A DNA stretch of 64,000 nucleotides from Epiperipatus broadwayi (GCA_028023455.1 JAQFVV010012434.1:5672264-5736263); one strand, 5' to 3'. Positions 1 through 11,780 are shown, counted from the first letter of the stretch. The notes: a model not told the origin generated them from the sequence alone. Numbers and translations are program-made.

Positions 1-606
1 CATTCTCTTGCATCCACCTTTTATCTATATGGTTAATTATAAAATGATCACCCCAAACTGGAACACAGTCATTTATTCAATCCAAGCTCATTCCTCTGCA
101 TAGTCATACATATCTGAAACCAGTTCTGCACCTATATATTTTGGTCAAGTAGAAATGCATTGGGATTTAAAGATCCAAGTGTATTGCTATCAGATCCAAG
201 GATCCTAATATATTAAAGCCATAAGGTAGAAATTAGTCTGATGATATTGGATGAAAAGGGAATGGGTAGGTATTAAAATCCACAATCTTCAATAGCATCT
301 ATTGATTACTAGAAATTCTAACTAGATGATACTATTGAAAAAAATTTTTTGCTATTGTTTCAACAGTTTATGAAAACATAAAGAAATGGTGATCATATGA
401 TGTTTTAGTGGTTTAAAAGCAATCCTAGCCAAAGGATAGAGGTAATTGTTGTTATTGAAAAACCAATGATACCAAAATATGTTGATCCTGAACTTGATTC
501 AGATCTGTATGACTATGTGGGGGGGGGGGGTAGTTTGATTTGGAAATGTTATTGTCTTTTCAATTTGAGCTGATAGCTTTATAGTTCATCAAAAAGGTAA
601 AAGGTT
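1..606 (+). repeat. Family A HHR-repeat copy, cut by the window edge
   Basis: The segment matches the other family A copies at 20.0, 26.2 and 63.5 kb. Bases 1-170 are in inverted orientation relative to bases about 300-606, so this is a foldback copy. Shared landmarks are the block around TGATCATATGATG near 390 and the ACCAAAATATGT block near 470. The ribozyme region at about 222-262 is badly decayed: AGAAATTAGTC is recognisable as the GAAAC plus stem III side, but the CUGAUGA side has become ATATTA. A run of ten G interrupts the unit near 521. No protein is encoded. Confidence 0.7.
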
Positions 607-1170
607 CAGAGATGGATTAAGCAGTATACAGACTAAGTGGCCACAAGGGCCCCAAAATACTAATGGATCCCAAGATCTTAAAATGTCTTTTCATTAGGAT
701 TTGAGAAAAATTTATATTTTTTGTATGTGATTAATCCTCCTATAATTCAGTATTATTTAAGCTTTTGAAGGAAATTTATTTGAGTTTTGGCAGGATTCAA
801 ACCTTTAACTGGACATTAGGGGGTGAAACTAGTATAACATAAATTGACCCAAATTAAGTAAATAAATATTTTTTTTAATTACACAAAAAATTTGACTCCT
901 TCCAAATAATAATTTGATTTAAATTTAAATACTCTGCTTTTGAAAAAATTATTATAAATAAATGTTGCTGTTTTCCTGAAGCTGATTTATCTCCAGAGAG
1001 TTTTTTCTAAATTATATTTTGAATGGAGACAGGTAAAAATAAATCTTCTTTGTTAACATCTTAACAATATTATCATTAAAAAATATATTTTTAGTAAGCA
1101 TTATTTGCAAGGCTAAAAGCTTTTAAACTATTTTACAAAAAAAAAAAAATTTTCTTCACAGCAAAAAAAA

Positions 1171-1720
1171 ATGAAGAGACATCAAAGTGAAACAGAAAAG
1201 CAAAAAAAGTTTTAAAAAAAATCTGGAAATTGCTGAAAGCCAAAGAAATTCATTGCATAAATTTTTAAATGTTAATAGAGAGACAGAGTTGCCATCAATA
1301 TCTATGTCAGATAATTCTGAATTCTCTACATTCGAAACTTCTTCTAAAGAAGAAAAACAATTTGAGAATCAAGAGGTTGAAATTGTTACTGAAAAAATGA
1401 TTACAAAAATGCAGAAGGTAGAAATAGTCCAGAAAGATACTTCGATATAGACATTGAAGTAATAAATGATATAGCTTTATGTCCAATAATATTAACAGAT
1501 GCTATTATTGATCATATTCTTAATAACAAACCAATAAATATTGGGAATTTAAAATCAGTGTATAAAGATAGAGATGAAGAACATTACAGAGGACTTTCTT
1601 ATGATCATTTCTACAGAAAGAAATCAAATGGAATTATGGGAAAAAAATTGGCTGATATTTTCAGAAACAAGCAAAAGTGTTTACTGCTATCCTTGCAAAC
1701 TCTTTTCAATAATAAAGTCT
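1171..1720 (+). pseudogene. hAT transposase, N-terminal part with TTF-type zinc finger (broken)
   Basis: An ATG at 1171 opens MKRHQSETEKQKKF and then fails in an A-run; the frame continues at 1187 as an 87-residue lysine-rich stretch ending in RNSLHKFLN. A further shift leads to WLIFSETSKSVYCYPCKLF at about 1650-1706, the C-x2-C hallmark of the TTF-type zinc finger that precedes DUF4371 in ZMYM1-like and 52-kDa-repressor-like hAT proteins. The family role is DNA binding by the transposase. A splice-acceptor-like TTTTCTTCACAG lies just before the ATG, as expected if the 5' UTR was spliced. Truncation is by the LINE insertion at 1733; the homologous frame resumes beyond 2461. Recognition rests on motif memory, with no alignment. 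Confidence 0.65.
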
Positions 1721-1732
1721 AAATTAATAACT

Positions 1733-2460
1733 TGACTACCTTTTCGCTCACAATGGCCACTCTTCCCTAGTATTCAGAAAAAAAATCTCCATTTGGGATG
1801 CTCATGGCCTGCTATTTCCCACACAAAACTCTACCATTCCTTACCTCGGTGGTAACAATCATGTGGTCACCAGGTTTTTCAAGCATCTCAAGCTGGAGCC
1901 AAGGTTCCTGGACTTTCTCGTAAAAATCAACCTGAATTCACTCCAGACAAACTGGTTCCTGCACTACAGGAGATTCCTCAAGAATATAGATCCTATGTGT
2001 CACAACTGCCATAGAACCTGTGAAACCTTTGATCATATGATAAATGATTGCCCAGCATATGACAAAATCAGAACTTTCATTACTTACCACTGCCACATTT
2101 CCCTGAACAAAATCTTAAATATTAAATGCTGCTTCCTGTCCAGGGATTATGTCACCACAAGACTCTCAACCTTTCTGACTTATGCCATCTGGTTGGCTAG
2201 ATGTTGCAACAAGTTTACCTTTCCTCATCCCAAGCCTGAAGACACATTCATTTCCAAGCTAAAGGAATTTTGCCATAAGGACAGAATAATCTCTTCCAGA
2301 TTTTTATTTGACAACACGTGGAGCCTGATTAAGCTGGATTAACAACACCAGTAACCACATCAGAACATTTGGTTGCCTGACTAACATGGATAACTATTAT
2401 TTTTGATTTACAATTGTATCATTATTACATATGGTTTTTTCAATAAAATTATTTATAAAT
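1733..2460 (+). mobile_element. 5'-truncated LINE inserted in the hAT transposase
   Basis: The 12-bp sequence AAATTAATAACT occurs at 1721-1732 and again at 2461-2472, and the hAT reading frame stops at the first copy and resumes at the second. This is a textbook target-site duplication. The 728-bp insert is an open frame to 2342 followed by about 118 bp of 3' UTR without a clear poly-A tail. Confidence 0.85.
1734..2342 (+). pseudogene. LINE ORF2 C-terminus with RT-associated zinc knuckle (truncated, frame intact)
   Basis: A continuous frame runs from the insertion breakpoint to the stop at 2340-2342, about 202 codons, with no internal stop. An ATG-initiated or GTG-initiated reading is meaningless because the N-terminal endonuclease and RT were lost by 5' truncation. 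Around 1996-2045 the frame reads CHNCHRTCETFDHMINDC, a C-x2-C-x8-H-x4-C zinc knuckle of the zf-RVT type found after the reverse transcriptase domain in non-LTR retrotransposons. In its family this module is thought to help bind RNA or target DNA. The intact frame and clean target duplication show it is younger than the wrecked hAT host. The LINE clade is not resolved; L1-like and R1/jockey-like relatives are both possible. Confidence 0.75.
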
Positions 2461-3710
2461 AAATTAATAACTGGTTTACAAAATTGGAGCTCAATAACTA
2501 TTATTTTATCAGACCATGAAGTTTCAAAAGAATACATGTTAATCATGTTTAGTATGTACAAAATATTAACAAAAATCAATAGAATTGATAGTCAACTATT
2601 ACAGGAAAAGGAAAAAGACGAATGTTACTGAATAGAAGTGTTGAAAAGAATTGTATCAACAATAAAATAGTTAAGTCATTTAGGATTAGGATTTAGGAGT
2701 CACAATGAAAGCAAAGAAAAGGAAATTATTTCATCTACTTGGAATATCTAAGTGAATATGATGAGTTTTTTTAAGTTGCATCTACAAAAATATGCCAACC
2801 AAGGACAAGGAAATGTTAACTATTTATCTCATATTATTTTTGACAAATTTGTAGGTTGTATTGGAAATCAAGAGTGGAAATAATTGAAGAAATCAAGTCT
2901 GCCACTTATTATAATATAATTGTTGATTCCATTCCCAATGTTTTGTATGTCAATCAAGTTAATTTTTGTGATAAGACATGTTTCATCCTGTGGTAATATA
3001 ATAAGATTTGCAGAATTCATTAGATAAACACACATCTTCATATTTGGAACAAGAAGTTTTGAAAATTTAAATAAAAATTAGGAGTGAATATTAAAAACTG
3101 TCAAGAACAATCATTTGATAATGCTTCTAATATGTCAGGGAAGTATTCAGGTTAAAGAACATAGCCCAAGTACAGTTTTTATTTTGTGTGCTAATCATTC
3201 CTTAAATTTAATTGGAAATTTCACTGCAGAAAGTTGTAGCACTGCAATTGAGTATTGTTTGTGCAAAATTTATTCACAATTTTTTCTGTGGCAAATCATC
3301 GGAAAATTTATAGCAGAAATCTAGAAATATGTAAACATTCCTTCACAGTGAAAAGAGTTCCTAATATAAGATGGTCAAGAGCAGATGTTGTATTAGCTAT
3401 AAAACTTGTTTTCACCCATGTAAAAGAGGCTTTAACTGAAATTTGTAATTCAGAAGAAGAAAAAAAAGTTACCATAGTGGATCCTTCTGAAGAAAATAGA
3501 CAAATATGAAAGTGCCCTAATGATAATGATTTGGAATAGTATTTTACAAATAATAAATGTTACTAGTAAATCATTGCAATCAATGGAGTGTAAACTATTG
3601 AAAGGATCTATCCTATTGAAGTCATTAGAAAATTTTATCAATAATTTCAGAGTAGAATTTGAAAAAGTTGAAAAAAAGGCAACTGATTTGTCAGGGCTAT
3701 AATTTAAAAT
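2461..3710 (+). pseudogene. hAT transposase, DUF4371 and catalytic part (broken)
   Basis: After the LINE the hAT frame resumes with GLQNWSS, then ILSDHEVSKEY and KINRIDSQLLQ near 2470-2600, matching the segment of ZMYM1-like proteins that reads roughly NWKNA, HE-S-H and RLDSQL. At 3096-3152 it reads NCQEQSFDNASNMSGKYSG, the strongly conserved block carrying the first catalytic-region Asp of this group. Near 3180-3260 FLFCANHSLNLIG and the KIYSQFF segment follow. Reading needs at least five frame changes, and stop codons are frequent. Function is lost. Downstream recognisable similarity fades after about 3500, so the C-terminal dimerisation domain is not confidently seen. Confidence 0.7.
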
Positions 3711-3715
3711 TGATT

Positions 3716-4359
3716 TCTTGTTCAATTAATAATCAATATATTTTTAATAAATTTGATATATATTTATCGATTGATTAATTGATATTTTCCAATCTTGATT
3801 TATATTATTATAATTAAATAATAACAATAATTATATTATTGTTTTAAATTGAATATAAGCATAAATGTAAGGCTAATTAAATGAATTTTCTCCCATATAG
3901 ATACATACTAGCTTAAATATATGTATATTTAATTTTTTATGCATTAGATTGTATTCATAAGTGTTATATGAAGTATGTAAATATTATTAATACATTTTGT
4001 TTTAAAATATTTATACTATTTTATGTGTCCATTTTTTTCTCTCTTTTCAAACCTAAGTAAACATAGCCATCACACACCCCCTGTGACACATTGTTATGTT
4101 TTCTTTTGGAATAGTAGTAGGTAAATGAAAGGACTAACATCTAAGAAAGTTGGAGGAATTTGAATCTAACCAATGCTGTTTCTTTTTTTTAGAGATGATG
4201 CCCTAATCTGCAGTATGGCAGATATATTTAAAATAATATATAATATCTATAGTAGCAAGGGATAAACTCTCTCAGTACTTGGACATGTTTGATGGGAATA
4301 ATGATCAGTAACTGTGGATAGATAGTCTGACCACCATTAGTTAAGATATTAAGTTTTAT
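3716..4359. other. AT-rich interval, no gene seen
   Basis: It holds A/T-rich sequence with short runs such as ATTAATTAAT-like tracts near 3760-3850 and a CACACACCCCC stretch near 4070. It may include the missing right end of the hAT element. No coding frame or RNA is recognisable. Confidence 0.5.
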
Positions 4360-4470
4360 ATATGTAAATAGGGGGATTTGAACTCAGGATTTTTCAGTTT
4401 ATTCATTCTCTAATCCATTTCAAGCAAACAATATGCAAGAATTTACATATGCAAAAAAGATACACAATCC

Positions 4471-4510
4471 CCAATACACATTTTGGGCAGAACCAGCACT
4501 CATCAATTGG
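4471..4510 (-). ncRNA. Hammerhead-like motif, family B1, decayed
   Basis: On the minus strand the core reads UUGAUGA (C3 replaced by U), then a stem II GUGCUG/UUCUGCCC with one arm mutated, and AAAA in place of GAAA. Stem I CCAA/UUGG is kept. The loss of G12 and C3 predicts no cleavage. Confidence 0.4.
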
Positions 4511-5062
4511 GCCAGATCATAATCTTCATATATATATATATATATAATTAGTGATTGGTTTATATTAAAATAGCTACTTTAGAAACTTTAATGATCCTCT
4601 TCTCACCCTTGCAACTATTCAACTATCCATTCCATTATTTCACTTAAAAAGCAATGATGAAATACTCAAAGCCCTAATCAGATTTAATATTGTAAGCATA
4701 CCCATGTAGCCATATGGCAATCTAACTCCTCATATTATTGGACCATCCATATATATTAATAGGAGAGAGATGGGCTAAACCTACACTAAGATGTAATCTA
4801 TTTCCCAAGCAATATATAATTCTAAAACAGTATATAACTTGCTTATACTGAATGTTTCTTATATATGTAAATAGAGGGAATTTGATACAATATCAAATCC
4901 AATAAGGGCTTTGAGTGATATCGTGTTACTTTCTCAATGAAATTGATGGTTGAATAATTGAAAGTGAGAATATTGAAGCCGGTGCATTAAAGTTTGAGGA
5001 ATTGCTATCTTAATAGAAACTGAGCACTGATTATATATATGTATGGGAGATTATGATCTGGC

Positions 5063-5104
5063 CCAATTGATAAGTGCTAGTTCTGCATGAAATATACATA
5101 TTGG
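5063..5104 (+). ncRNA. Hammerhead-like motif, family B1, decayed
   Basis: The plus strand reads CCAA, UUGAUAA, stem II GUGCUAGUUCUGCAU, GAAA, UAUACAUAU and UUGG. GAAA, stem I and the UA cleavage context survive, but two changes in the CUGAUGA box (C3U, G8A) depart from the consensus. Confidence 0.4.
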
Positions 5105-5165
5105 GGATCATGCATTTTTTTTGCATGTGTGTGGGGTCAGGTGTATTGGTTGCTTGAAATGAAGT

Positions 5166-8100
5166 GGAAAATGCTCAGTACAAGAAAGTTACATATTGCT
5201 TTAGAATTACATATTAAGTCAAAAAATAATATACCATTATTCCTAACACCTATTAACCCAGGATATAAATCCTCTTTCATTCTGATAAAGACCTGTATAT
5301 ATTTAGAAGAGTAGTGTAGACTTGTTTCATTTGTCATCTTAAATGTGAGGTTTGAAATAAATTATTTACAATTCTCTAGATCTGAGGTAGGCTCATTTCA
5401 CTATACAAAAATACTTTTATTCATATAAATGTGCTAAAAAGTAAAAAATGAACCAACAAGTAAAAATGTTTTCTTCAGCTTTCATAAGTAAAAGCATGGG
5501 ATTATCATTTAGAAATTATATCAATGTCAATCTTTCACCAAAGCACTTGCTATTAATGTCTAATTGGCACTGATAGAAGAAAGTGGGTTAGTTGTGAATG
5601 AAAACATTTATATATATATATATATAATCATTTCTACTTTCTAGCTTTATATAATTTTTCCAAAATTCTATATGAAGAAAGCTTAAATACAATTTAAAAC
5701 CACTAGATGATAATACTGTGAAATGCATTAAAGCTTGTAAGGAACGCATGAAAAATATTAGGCATCTGCTAATTGAATGTAAATGCTTATAAGCAAAAAG
5801 GATATAAATAATGAAGTTGTGTGAGAATAAATATATTAAGTGCTTTATACAGAAAGTATGTTCTTGATCTTTATGCTGGGTTTGGAAAAACATATGATGG
5901 ATCTAGGTGTAAAGGCCCTGGAGTGGACAAAGATAATATTGTGGAAATCAACTGGAGCAGGATAGACAAGAACATGGAAAAAATCTTAGGGTGGGGAATG
6001 GAAAAAGAAAATGAGTTGATTATTAGGTTTTTCTGGGCATAGTGGTTGAAAGATCCCTGACTTCAAGAAAAGAGTAGTCATATCACATCATATCTTGTAT
6101 AAAATTAAAAATGTAAGTTTTTGGCTTTATATATATATATATATGTGTGTGTGTGTTGTGTTTTAAACTAGATTGGAAATTGAAAAGTGGGTGAAGATTG
6201 GTTTATCAATATTTCTTAGATAGATAGTTATAAAAAAAAATAGAATAAATTCAATAAAATCATATAAAAACATTATTTACTTATGAATTTTCAAATGAAC
6301 TTTAATCAAATCTAAAAGCAGCCTTCAAAATGTTATGCTTGATCAAGTGATAAATAAAATACTTAAAACACTTGAGTCATTATTAGAATAGCTAAAAAAA
6401 ACATCAAAATTTGTTTCCATTTTTATGCAATATTCCAGAACTGCCTAAGAATGTCATAAGAAAATGTGCAGGAAATCTGGAAGTGGGATTAACAGATGTC
6501 ATGTTGATAAAAAAAAAAAAAAAGAAAGAAAACCAAGTTAAAAACACAAAGTTTCCAATTAAAAAATGTTTATGTTTATGAGGAAATGAAGGCATTTAAT
6601 TAAGTCATTTCTGCTAACAGATATTCAAAATTTATTAAAAATACATAAATATCTTATTTGTAACAATATGTTTATGGCATTTCAAAATTAATTTACTGCT
6701 GTTCGATTTTTTTAATGATCTTAATAACTGTGACATCAAGAGAAATCTTCTTTTTAATGCTGAAACTGATCAAAACTTACTTGAGATCAGAATGTTTTAA
6801 TAATTTGGAGATTGTCTTTTGAATCTGAAAGTGACAGCCCCTTAAACTTAAACAAAATCCTAAAAAAACTTGCAGAGAAAAAAAAACCCAACAAATGATT
6901 TTGTATTTATTTACATAAATCTGATTTAGAAGTATTTAATTTTAAATTATCTTTGCTTGAATCCATTCATACTCAAGCACTTTGTAAGCCCAGATTTTGA
7001 TTGTTTTCCATTTATCTTAGAGAAACAAAGTTTGTAATAAACTTTATATATGAAAATTTTATAAATTTTACTTGTGAAAATTGAAACTCCACAAAAAAGA
7101 GTTGTTTTTTTTTTTTCTCTCTCTGATCCTGATTATGCTGATGTGTAGCAATGAACTATATTGCTCAGTCATAGCTGGCTTGGATTAATGAGACATCTTA
7201 AAAAATGTAACAGTTGAGTATTAATAAAAGACAATATTATTAAATAAGGAACAATAATATTAATAATGATTTAATAATAATTTAAACTTCACAGTTCATC
7301 TTCAGGAAAATAGTTATATGATAACCAACAATTTTAACATATAACATGCAGATAAATAGTTATAAAGTCTCAATATGACCATTAGTCAGCAAAGACAAAA
7401 GATCAATAGAAATTTTAGCATAATAAATGACTTTATGTTTATTTATGGCAAAGGCCATATTTTATCCTCATTTATCATGTCAGTTACAATAATGTGGGTA
7501 TTTGTTCAAGTTGTATAACAACCTGCTTCCACTGACTTGACAACTTTTTCTTTTATTAGTAGCCTGCATACTTCACTGTAAAATGGAATTCACCAATCTT
7601 ATACTTGATTGGCTATTATTCTTTTAAAGTGTTTTTCTAATTAATCTGGTGGTTATTGAATGATAATTTTTCAGTAAATTACTAATGAATACTACCTTTT
7701 TTTGGCAATATTCTACATAAATATTATAATAGTCATCATTTTATATAAATCTGAAATGGAAATAAATTACAGCAAGTGGAAAAACTGAAATAAAAATAAA
7801 TTATGTAAATTTATTTATTTATTAATATTATCTATGTTGCAGTTGGGTGTAATATAACTCCACAGATCAGAAAAAGATTGACTTGCAAGCAGAGCTATGC
7901 CAATATGGGGTACAATGTGCACTGACCAATTAATTTTTGTAAACATAATTTCAATTTTTTTTTCATTCAATGTAAAAAATGCTATTTACTAGAAGGCAGA
8001 ATTTATATAATCTTGTTTCAAAGAGATTCAAATGATAGAAAGAATATTCTCGTGGCTTTATGACTTAATCCAAACTATCAACAGCCAGATTCTTCTCTTT

Positions 8101-8197
8101 ACAGTAAATATTTAATTGATTTCAGTTAAATGGTATTAAATATTTGAAATATAGGCACTCTTCATATACCTGGAACCTAATTCTAAATATAGGGAAT
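5166..8197. other. AT-rich interval with microsatellites
   Basis: No gene is supported. (AT)n tracts lie at about 5610-5627 and a mixed (TA)n(TG)n at about 6128-6158. The frame at 5821-6042 has no recognisable domain and looks fortuitous. Confidence 0.5.
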
Positions 8198-8630
8198 ATG
8201 AATTCAGACTTTTAAGCACCCTTTAACTATATGCACTATCTCATACCAGTGATACACATGACCACACACATGTGCAAAAGATAAATAATTACCAATATAA
8301 TCATGGCATCCACATGGGATTTGAGATTTCCATCATCAGATTTCAATGTTATGGATGATTGAGGAGTTGGAGGTTGGTGTAGATTGAAGCCTGTCCATTA
8401 AAGTATGAGGGTTTGCTATTTTAATATAAATTGAGCACTGATTATATATATGTGTGGGAGATGGTAATCTGGACCAATTGATGAGTGCTGGTTCAACATG
8501 AAATACATATATTGGTGATTATTTATCTTTTCTGCATGTGTTTGGTCATATGTATCAGTAGTATGAGATAGTGTGGATAGTTGAAGGGTGCTTAAATGTC
8601 TGCATTCAAATCCCCTACATTTAAATGATA
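8198..8630. repeat. Family B1 foldback copy
   Basis: The block around 8200-8290 (TGATACACATGACCACACAC) is inverted at about 8520-8625 (TGTGTTTGGTCATATGTATCA). The right half includes an HHR-like motif on the plus strand. The unit matches 4.4 and 34.6 kb. Confidence 0.75.
8474..8515 (+). ncRNA. Hammerhead ribozyme motif, family B1, one core change
   Basis: Order on the plus strand is CCAA (stem I), UUGAUGA (C3U, otherwise consensus), stem II GUGCUG-GUU-CAACAU, GAAA at 8500-8503, stem III AUACAUAU, then A17 at 8511 and UUGG. Stem III is a near palindrome pairing A-U, U-A, A-U. Stem II has one C/A mismatch attributable to CpG decay. The architecture is clear; activity is doubtful because C3 is changed. 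Confidence 0.5.
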
Positions 8631-10192
8631 TTAATAGACTGAAATTCAATTCAGTCTTATCTTCCATCTATGGTACTTTATTATCCATTATTATATGATA
8701 AAAAAAAATTAATTTCCACAGAACATACATTTCAGGCCAATCACTCTTATTAAGTGTCAGTGAAAATGGTCATTCTTAATATAAATATGATGATTTTATT
8801 CTCAAATGAAGACTACCTGTCTGATCCAAAGCCTATTTTACAATGGATTATGGATATGTAAGACAGAGCTATGTAGCACTCATTTTATCCAAATAACTTT
8901 GCATGATATGGGTAAAAAATAATTGTACTGATATCAAATCTTCAAGACACTATCCACAATATTTTATTTTATTCAGTTGATTGCCTATATTTATAATGCT
9001 ATTATTTGTTAAATAATATTTATTATCTATATGATAAATTTTCAAGTTTTTTAATCAGTGCATTCTTCACCTGTACTCCATTATACCACAGTCATCCATC
9101 AGTAGAGAAAGTCAGATCATCTCTTTCACTGTATGATATCATGAAAATGAGATTAGAAATTCTTTGATAAAATGAATAAATAATAATTTGTTAGGATGTT
9201 TATCTATTTAGTCGTTTTTTTTTTAATCTTTGATGTCTAAATATCTTTCTTACACAACACATGATGACTCTGCTATCTGAAAGGATAGTATTAATATATT
9301 TATAGGTACTACATACATTTATTTTTATGGATTTTCTGTAAAATAAAGTTTATTTTTGAAGTATATCAATTTTCTAGATTGCAATCACACAAGTTTTTTT
9401 TCTTTAACAAAATTAATAAACTACCTTTTTTTTTTTTTTACTTAAATGGAAAATACAGTAGAAAAACAAAATATGAATTTTTTTTGTTCACATAACTTCA
9501 TAAAGTTTTTAGGGGAGAAGGATGCATTTTATTCTGCCTATTTTTGTTTTATTTAATTTTTTTTAAAAATTTGTTCCACCCTCTAAAACAATCGATGTTA
9601 ATAGAATTAATTACATGCCAAATACAAGTTGTGATCTCGCAGAATAAAAAAAAAAGACTTATGAATGTTTTATGTGTGTGCTTACAATCTTTCTCCCCTC
9701 TCCCGGTCTTTTCCTTGATCAAGAAAATCTTTATTTATTACTAAACTTTGCTAATTAGGGGGGGGGGGCACTTATTTTAATCCCATTTATTTACTGAAAT
9801 ATCTTTGAAAATGACTAGTGAATGTCATTAAACCTGAATGATCAGCATTTACTCCTGTTTAATTCAAAAAAGTTTGTATTTATGGCCTAAACATTTTTAT
9901 GCATTTAAAAACCAACTCAGATTGAAAATTAAATATGTATATCCCAAAAAACATTTACAATTGCGAGAAAATAGTGTGTATCTGTAGAGTTAAATTTTGC
10001 TTCAGTGTATTAAACTGTAAATAATATTTTAATTTTTAAGTTATCCCGTCGTTTTTTGTGTGTGTTTAATCATTGTTTTGCATATTTAATAACTGATCAT
10101 ATAATTAATTTGTTAACAAAATAAACAACAATCCATAATTCACACCCTCACATATTATTCCATTACGAGATGATCTAAAAAATACTAAAATA
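8631..10192. other. AT-rich interval, no gene seen
   Basis: It holds A/T-rich sequence, T-runs near 9427-9439 and a G-run at about 9758-9767. No frame with a recognisable domain. Confidence 0.5.
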
Positions 10193-10274
10193 ATAGATAT
10201 ATAATAACACCTCCATACTTCCTCATTCTTTTTAAATTCATATAAATAAAGATATAATAAAAGACAAATGCCCC

Positions 10275-10314
10275 CCAAGATGCATTTTGTGCTGAACCAG
10301 CATTCATCAGTTGG
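10275..10314 (-). ncRNA. Hammerhead ribozyme motif, family B2
   Basis: The minus strand reads CCAA, CUGAUGA (full consensus), stem II AUGCUG-GUU-CAGCAC (five pairs plus one A/C), AAAA, then AUGCAU, C17 and UUGG. Stem III AUGCAU is perfectly self-complementary. The only core defect is G12 to A, consistent with CpG deamination when compared with the neighbour at 10.69 kb, which keeps GAAA. Confidence 0.55.
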
Positions 10315-10687
10315 CCCAGGTCACTATCTCTCATATATATCTTTATTATATGCAAAATATTTATCTAGAGTAAATTGTTATATTTTTATTTACCATTGTC
10401 AAACTTCCTCCACTCGCAACTTTGACGCCATCCATTTCAGATAAATACACTAATGATTATTACTAACCATTTTCGAAACTAGAGATTATCTCTAGCACAG
10501 ATATAAACTTTAAACCTCAGTTAAAGATTAATATATCTGATTTTTTTTATATAATTTTACCCACACGGAGTTATTCACTTTTCTCTGTCCAGTATGTAAT
10601 ATCTTTAGATATATAATAAACACCTCCATACTTCCCCATTCTTTTTAAATTCATATAAATAAAAATATAATAAAAGACAAATGAAAC

Positions 10688-10722
10688 CCAAGATGCATTT
10701 CGTGTTGAACCAGCACTCATAC
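10688..10722 (-). ncRNA. Hammerhead motif, family B2, truncated
   Basis: It keeps stem II GUGCUG-GUU-CAACAC, intact GAAA, the AUGCAU stem III, C17 and the UUGG strand of stem I. The copy is truncated so that only AUGA of CUGAUGA remains. Together with the copy 413 nt away every consensus core base is represented in one or the other. Confidence 0.5.
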
Positions 10723-10735
10723 TTTATCAGATAAA

Positions 10736-11488
10736 CTGTATTTCATTCAATTGTAAAATCAGGAGTATATTCATAATTACCCTCTTCATAAAAAGCTGTG
10801 GTTATTTTTTAATCTTATTTTTACAACATGTGTGGTAATTAATTGTATCTGAGAAATTTTTAAGTAATTACTCATAGTTCAGCAAAGTCATATCATCCTT
10901 TAAAAGAGCTTAAGTGGCATTAAGTAAAGAAACTCCTCAATCACATTAAGGTTTGTAAGATCTTAAAAAACTTTCTGATAAATTTTATTTGGGTCAAGGA
11001 AGAAGTTGGCATTTAAAACTATCACACACAAGTATTATCCTGCAGTTCAGTCAGTACTATTTCATTTTTTCACTTTATAATTCATTTATAGTTGTGTTTC
11101 TTTTGTGCTTTGATTTAATGAGTGTGCAAAATAAATTTTTAAAAATTTCTGATTTATTGCCACATAATAATGCTTTAAGACAGTTTTGATAGTAAACAGA
11201 ATTATTAAGACTTACTATAGTGTAATTTGTGGAAACCGTGTCCAGGACTTCTGAATCAATCATATAACATGATTGTAAAATGATGCAACTAGCATTCTAA
11301 TAAAGAAAGGAATATACAGTATTCTAAAGTTTCAGACTCATGGTATAAGTAACCTTGGGTATAAATATGTGTTTATTATTTTTAACTGTGCATACCTTTA
11401 AAGCAATCACATATTTATTGTGTTAAATTTACTCAAATATAATAAAAATTTATTTAAAGTTTTTGAATATAATGTTTACATGCATATA
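10736..11488. other. AT-rich interval, no gene seen
   Basis: No domain-bearing frame and no recognisable repeat. Confidence 0.4.
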
Positions 11489-11567
11489 TATAATTAAGTT
11501 CCAACCAGTAACCACCTAAACATTCACAGTAAAATATAGTAATCAATATTTCTCACTGCTGTCAAGG
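11489..11567 (+). repeat. 79-bp direct repeat, copy 1
   Basis: The block starting TATAATTAAGTTCCAACCAG appears identical to 11781-11859, 292 bp away. Its right half is loosely inverted just downstream (AGTAATCAATATTTC against GAAATATTGATAC at about 11605). Confidence 0.85.
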
Positions 11568-11780
11568 TGGACACTTAAAGCTTGCAACTTGACTACAGAG
11601 TATGAAATATTGATACATTGAAGTTTAAATAAACCTCTTTAAACATGAAATAAACATGTCATTGTAATGCAGACTAATAAATAGTCAATTAACATTACAA
11701 ACTGCAATACTTTTAAATTGCCCATGTATTATTTAGAAATAATAAGTGAAATAGGGCCTAGAGCTAATCTGGGATAATGA

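Larger units (their letters stand above)
607..3715 (+). mobile_element. Decayed hAT-type DNA transposon (ZMYM1-like, TTF zinc finger, DUF4371)
   Basis: Coding remnants of one transposase run from about 1171 to 3700 and are interrupted by a LINE at 1733-2460. The left end probably lies near 607, where CAGAGATGGATTAAG followed by GGCCACAAGGGCCCC resembles the ends of this hAT group. I could not find a matching right terminus, so the right boundary is approximate. Multiple frameshifts and stops show it is dead. Confidence 0.7.
4360..5165. repeat. Family B1 foldback with two opposed HHR motifs
   Basis: Bases about 4375-4560 and about 5010-5160 are inverted copies of one another, sharing CATCAATTGGGCC against GGCCCAATTGATAAG and flanking AT-repeat blocks. 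The unit is the same as at 8.2 and 34.6 kb. It carries one ribozyme-like motif on each strand near each arm, at 4471-4510 (minus) and 5063-5104 (plus). Confidence 0.75.
10193..10735 (-). repeat. Family B2 tandem: two direct copies with HHRs 413 nt apart
   Basis: The block ATATAATAACACCTCCATAC at about 10200 recurs as ATATAATAAACACCTCCATA near 10613, and both copies run through TTTTTAAATTCATATAAATA and the ribozyme region. The predicted cleavage positions are 10279 and 10692, so the spacing is 413 nt. The second copy stops abruptly inside the CUGAUGA box at about 10722. B2 shares the stem II and stem I sequences of B1 but has a different stem III (AUGCAU) and different flanks. Confidence 0.75.

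Noticed and set aside
5821-6042. 73-codon frame as a small gene
   Set aside because: No recognisable domain, no splice or promoter context; likely chance.
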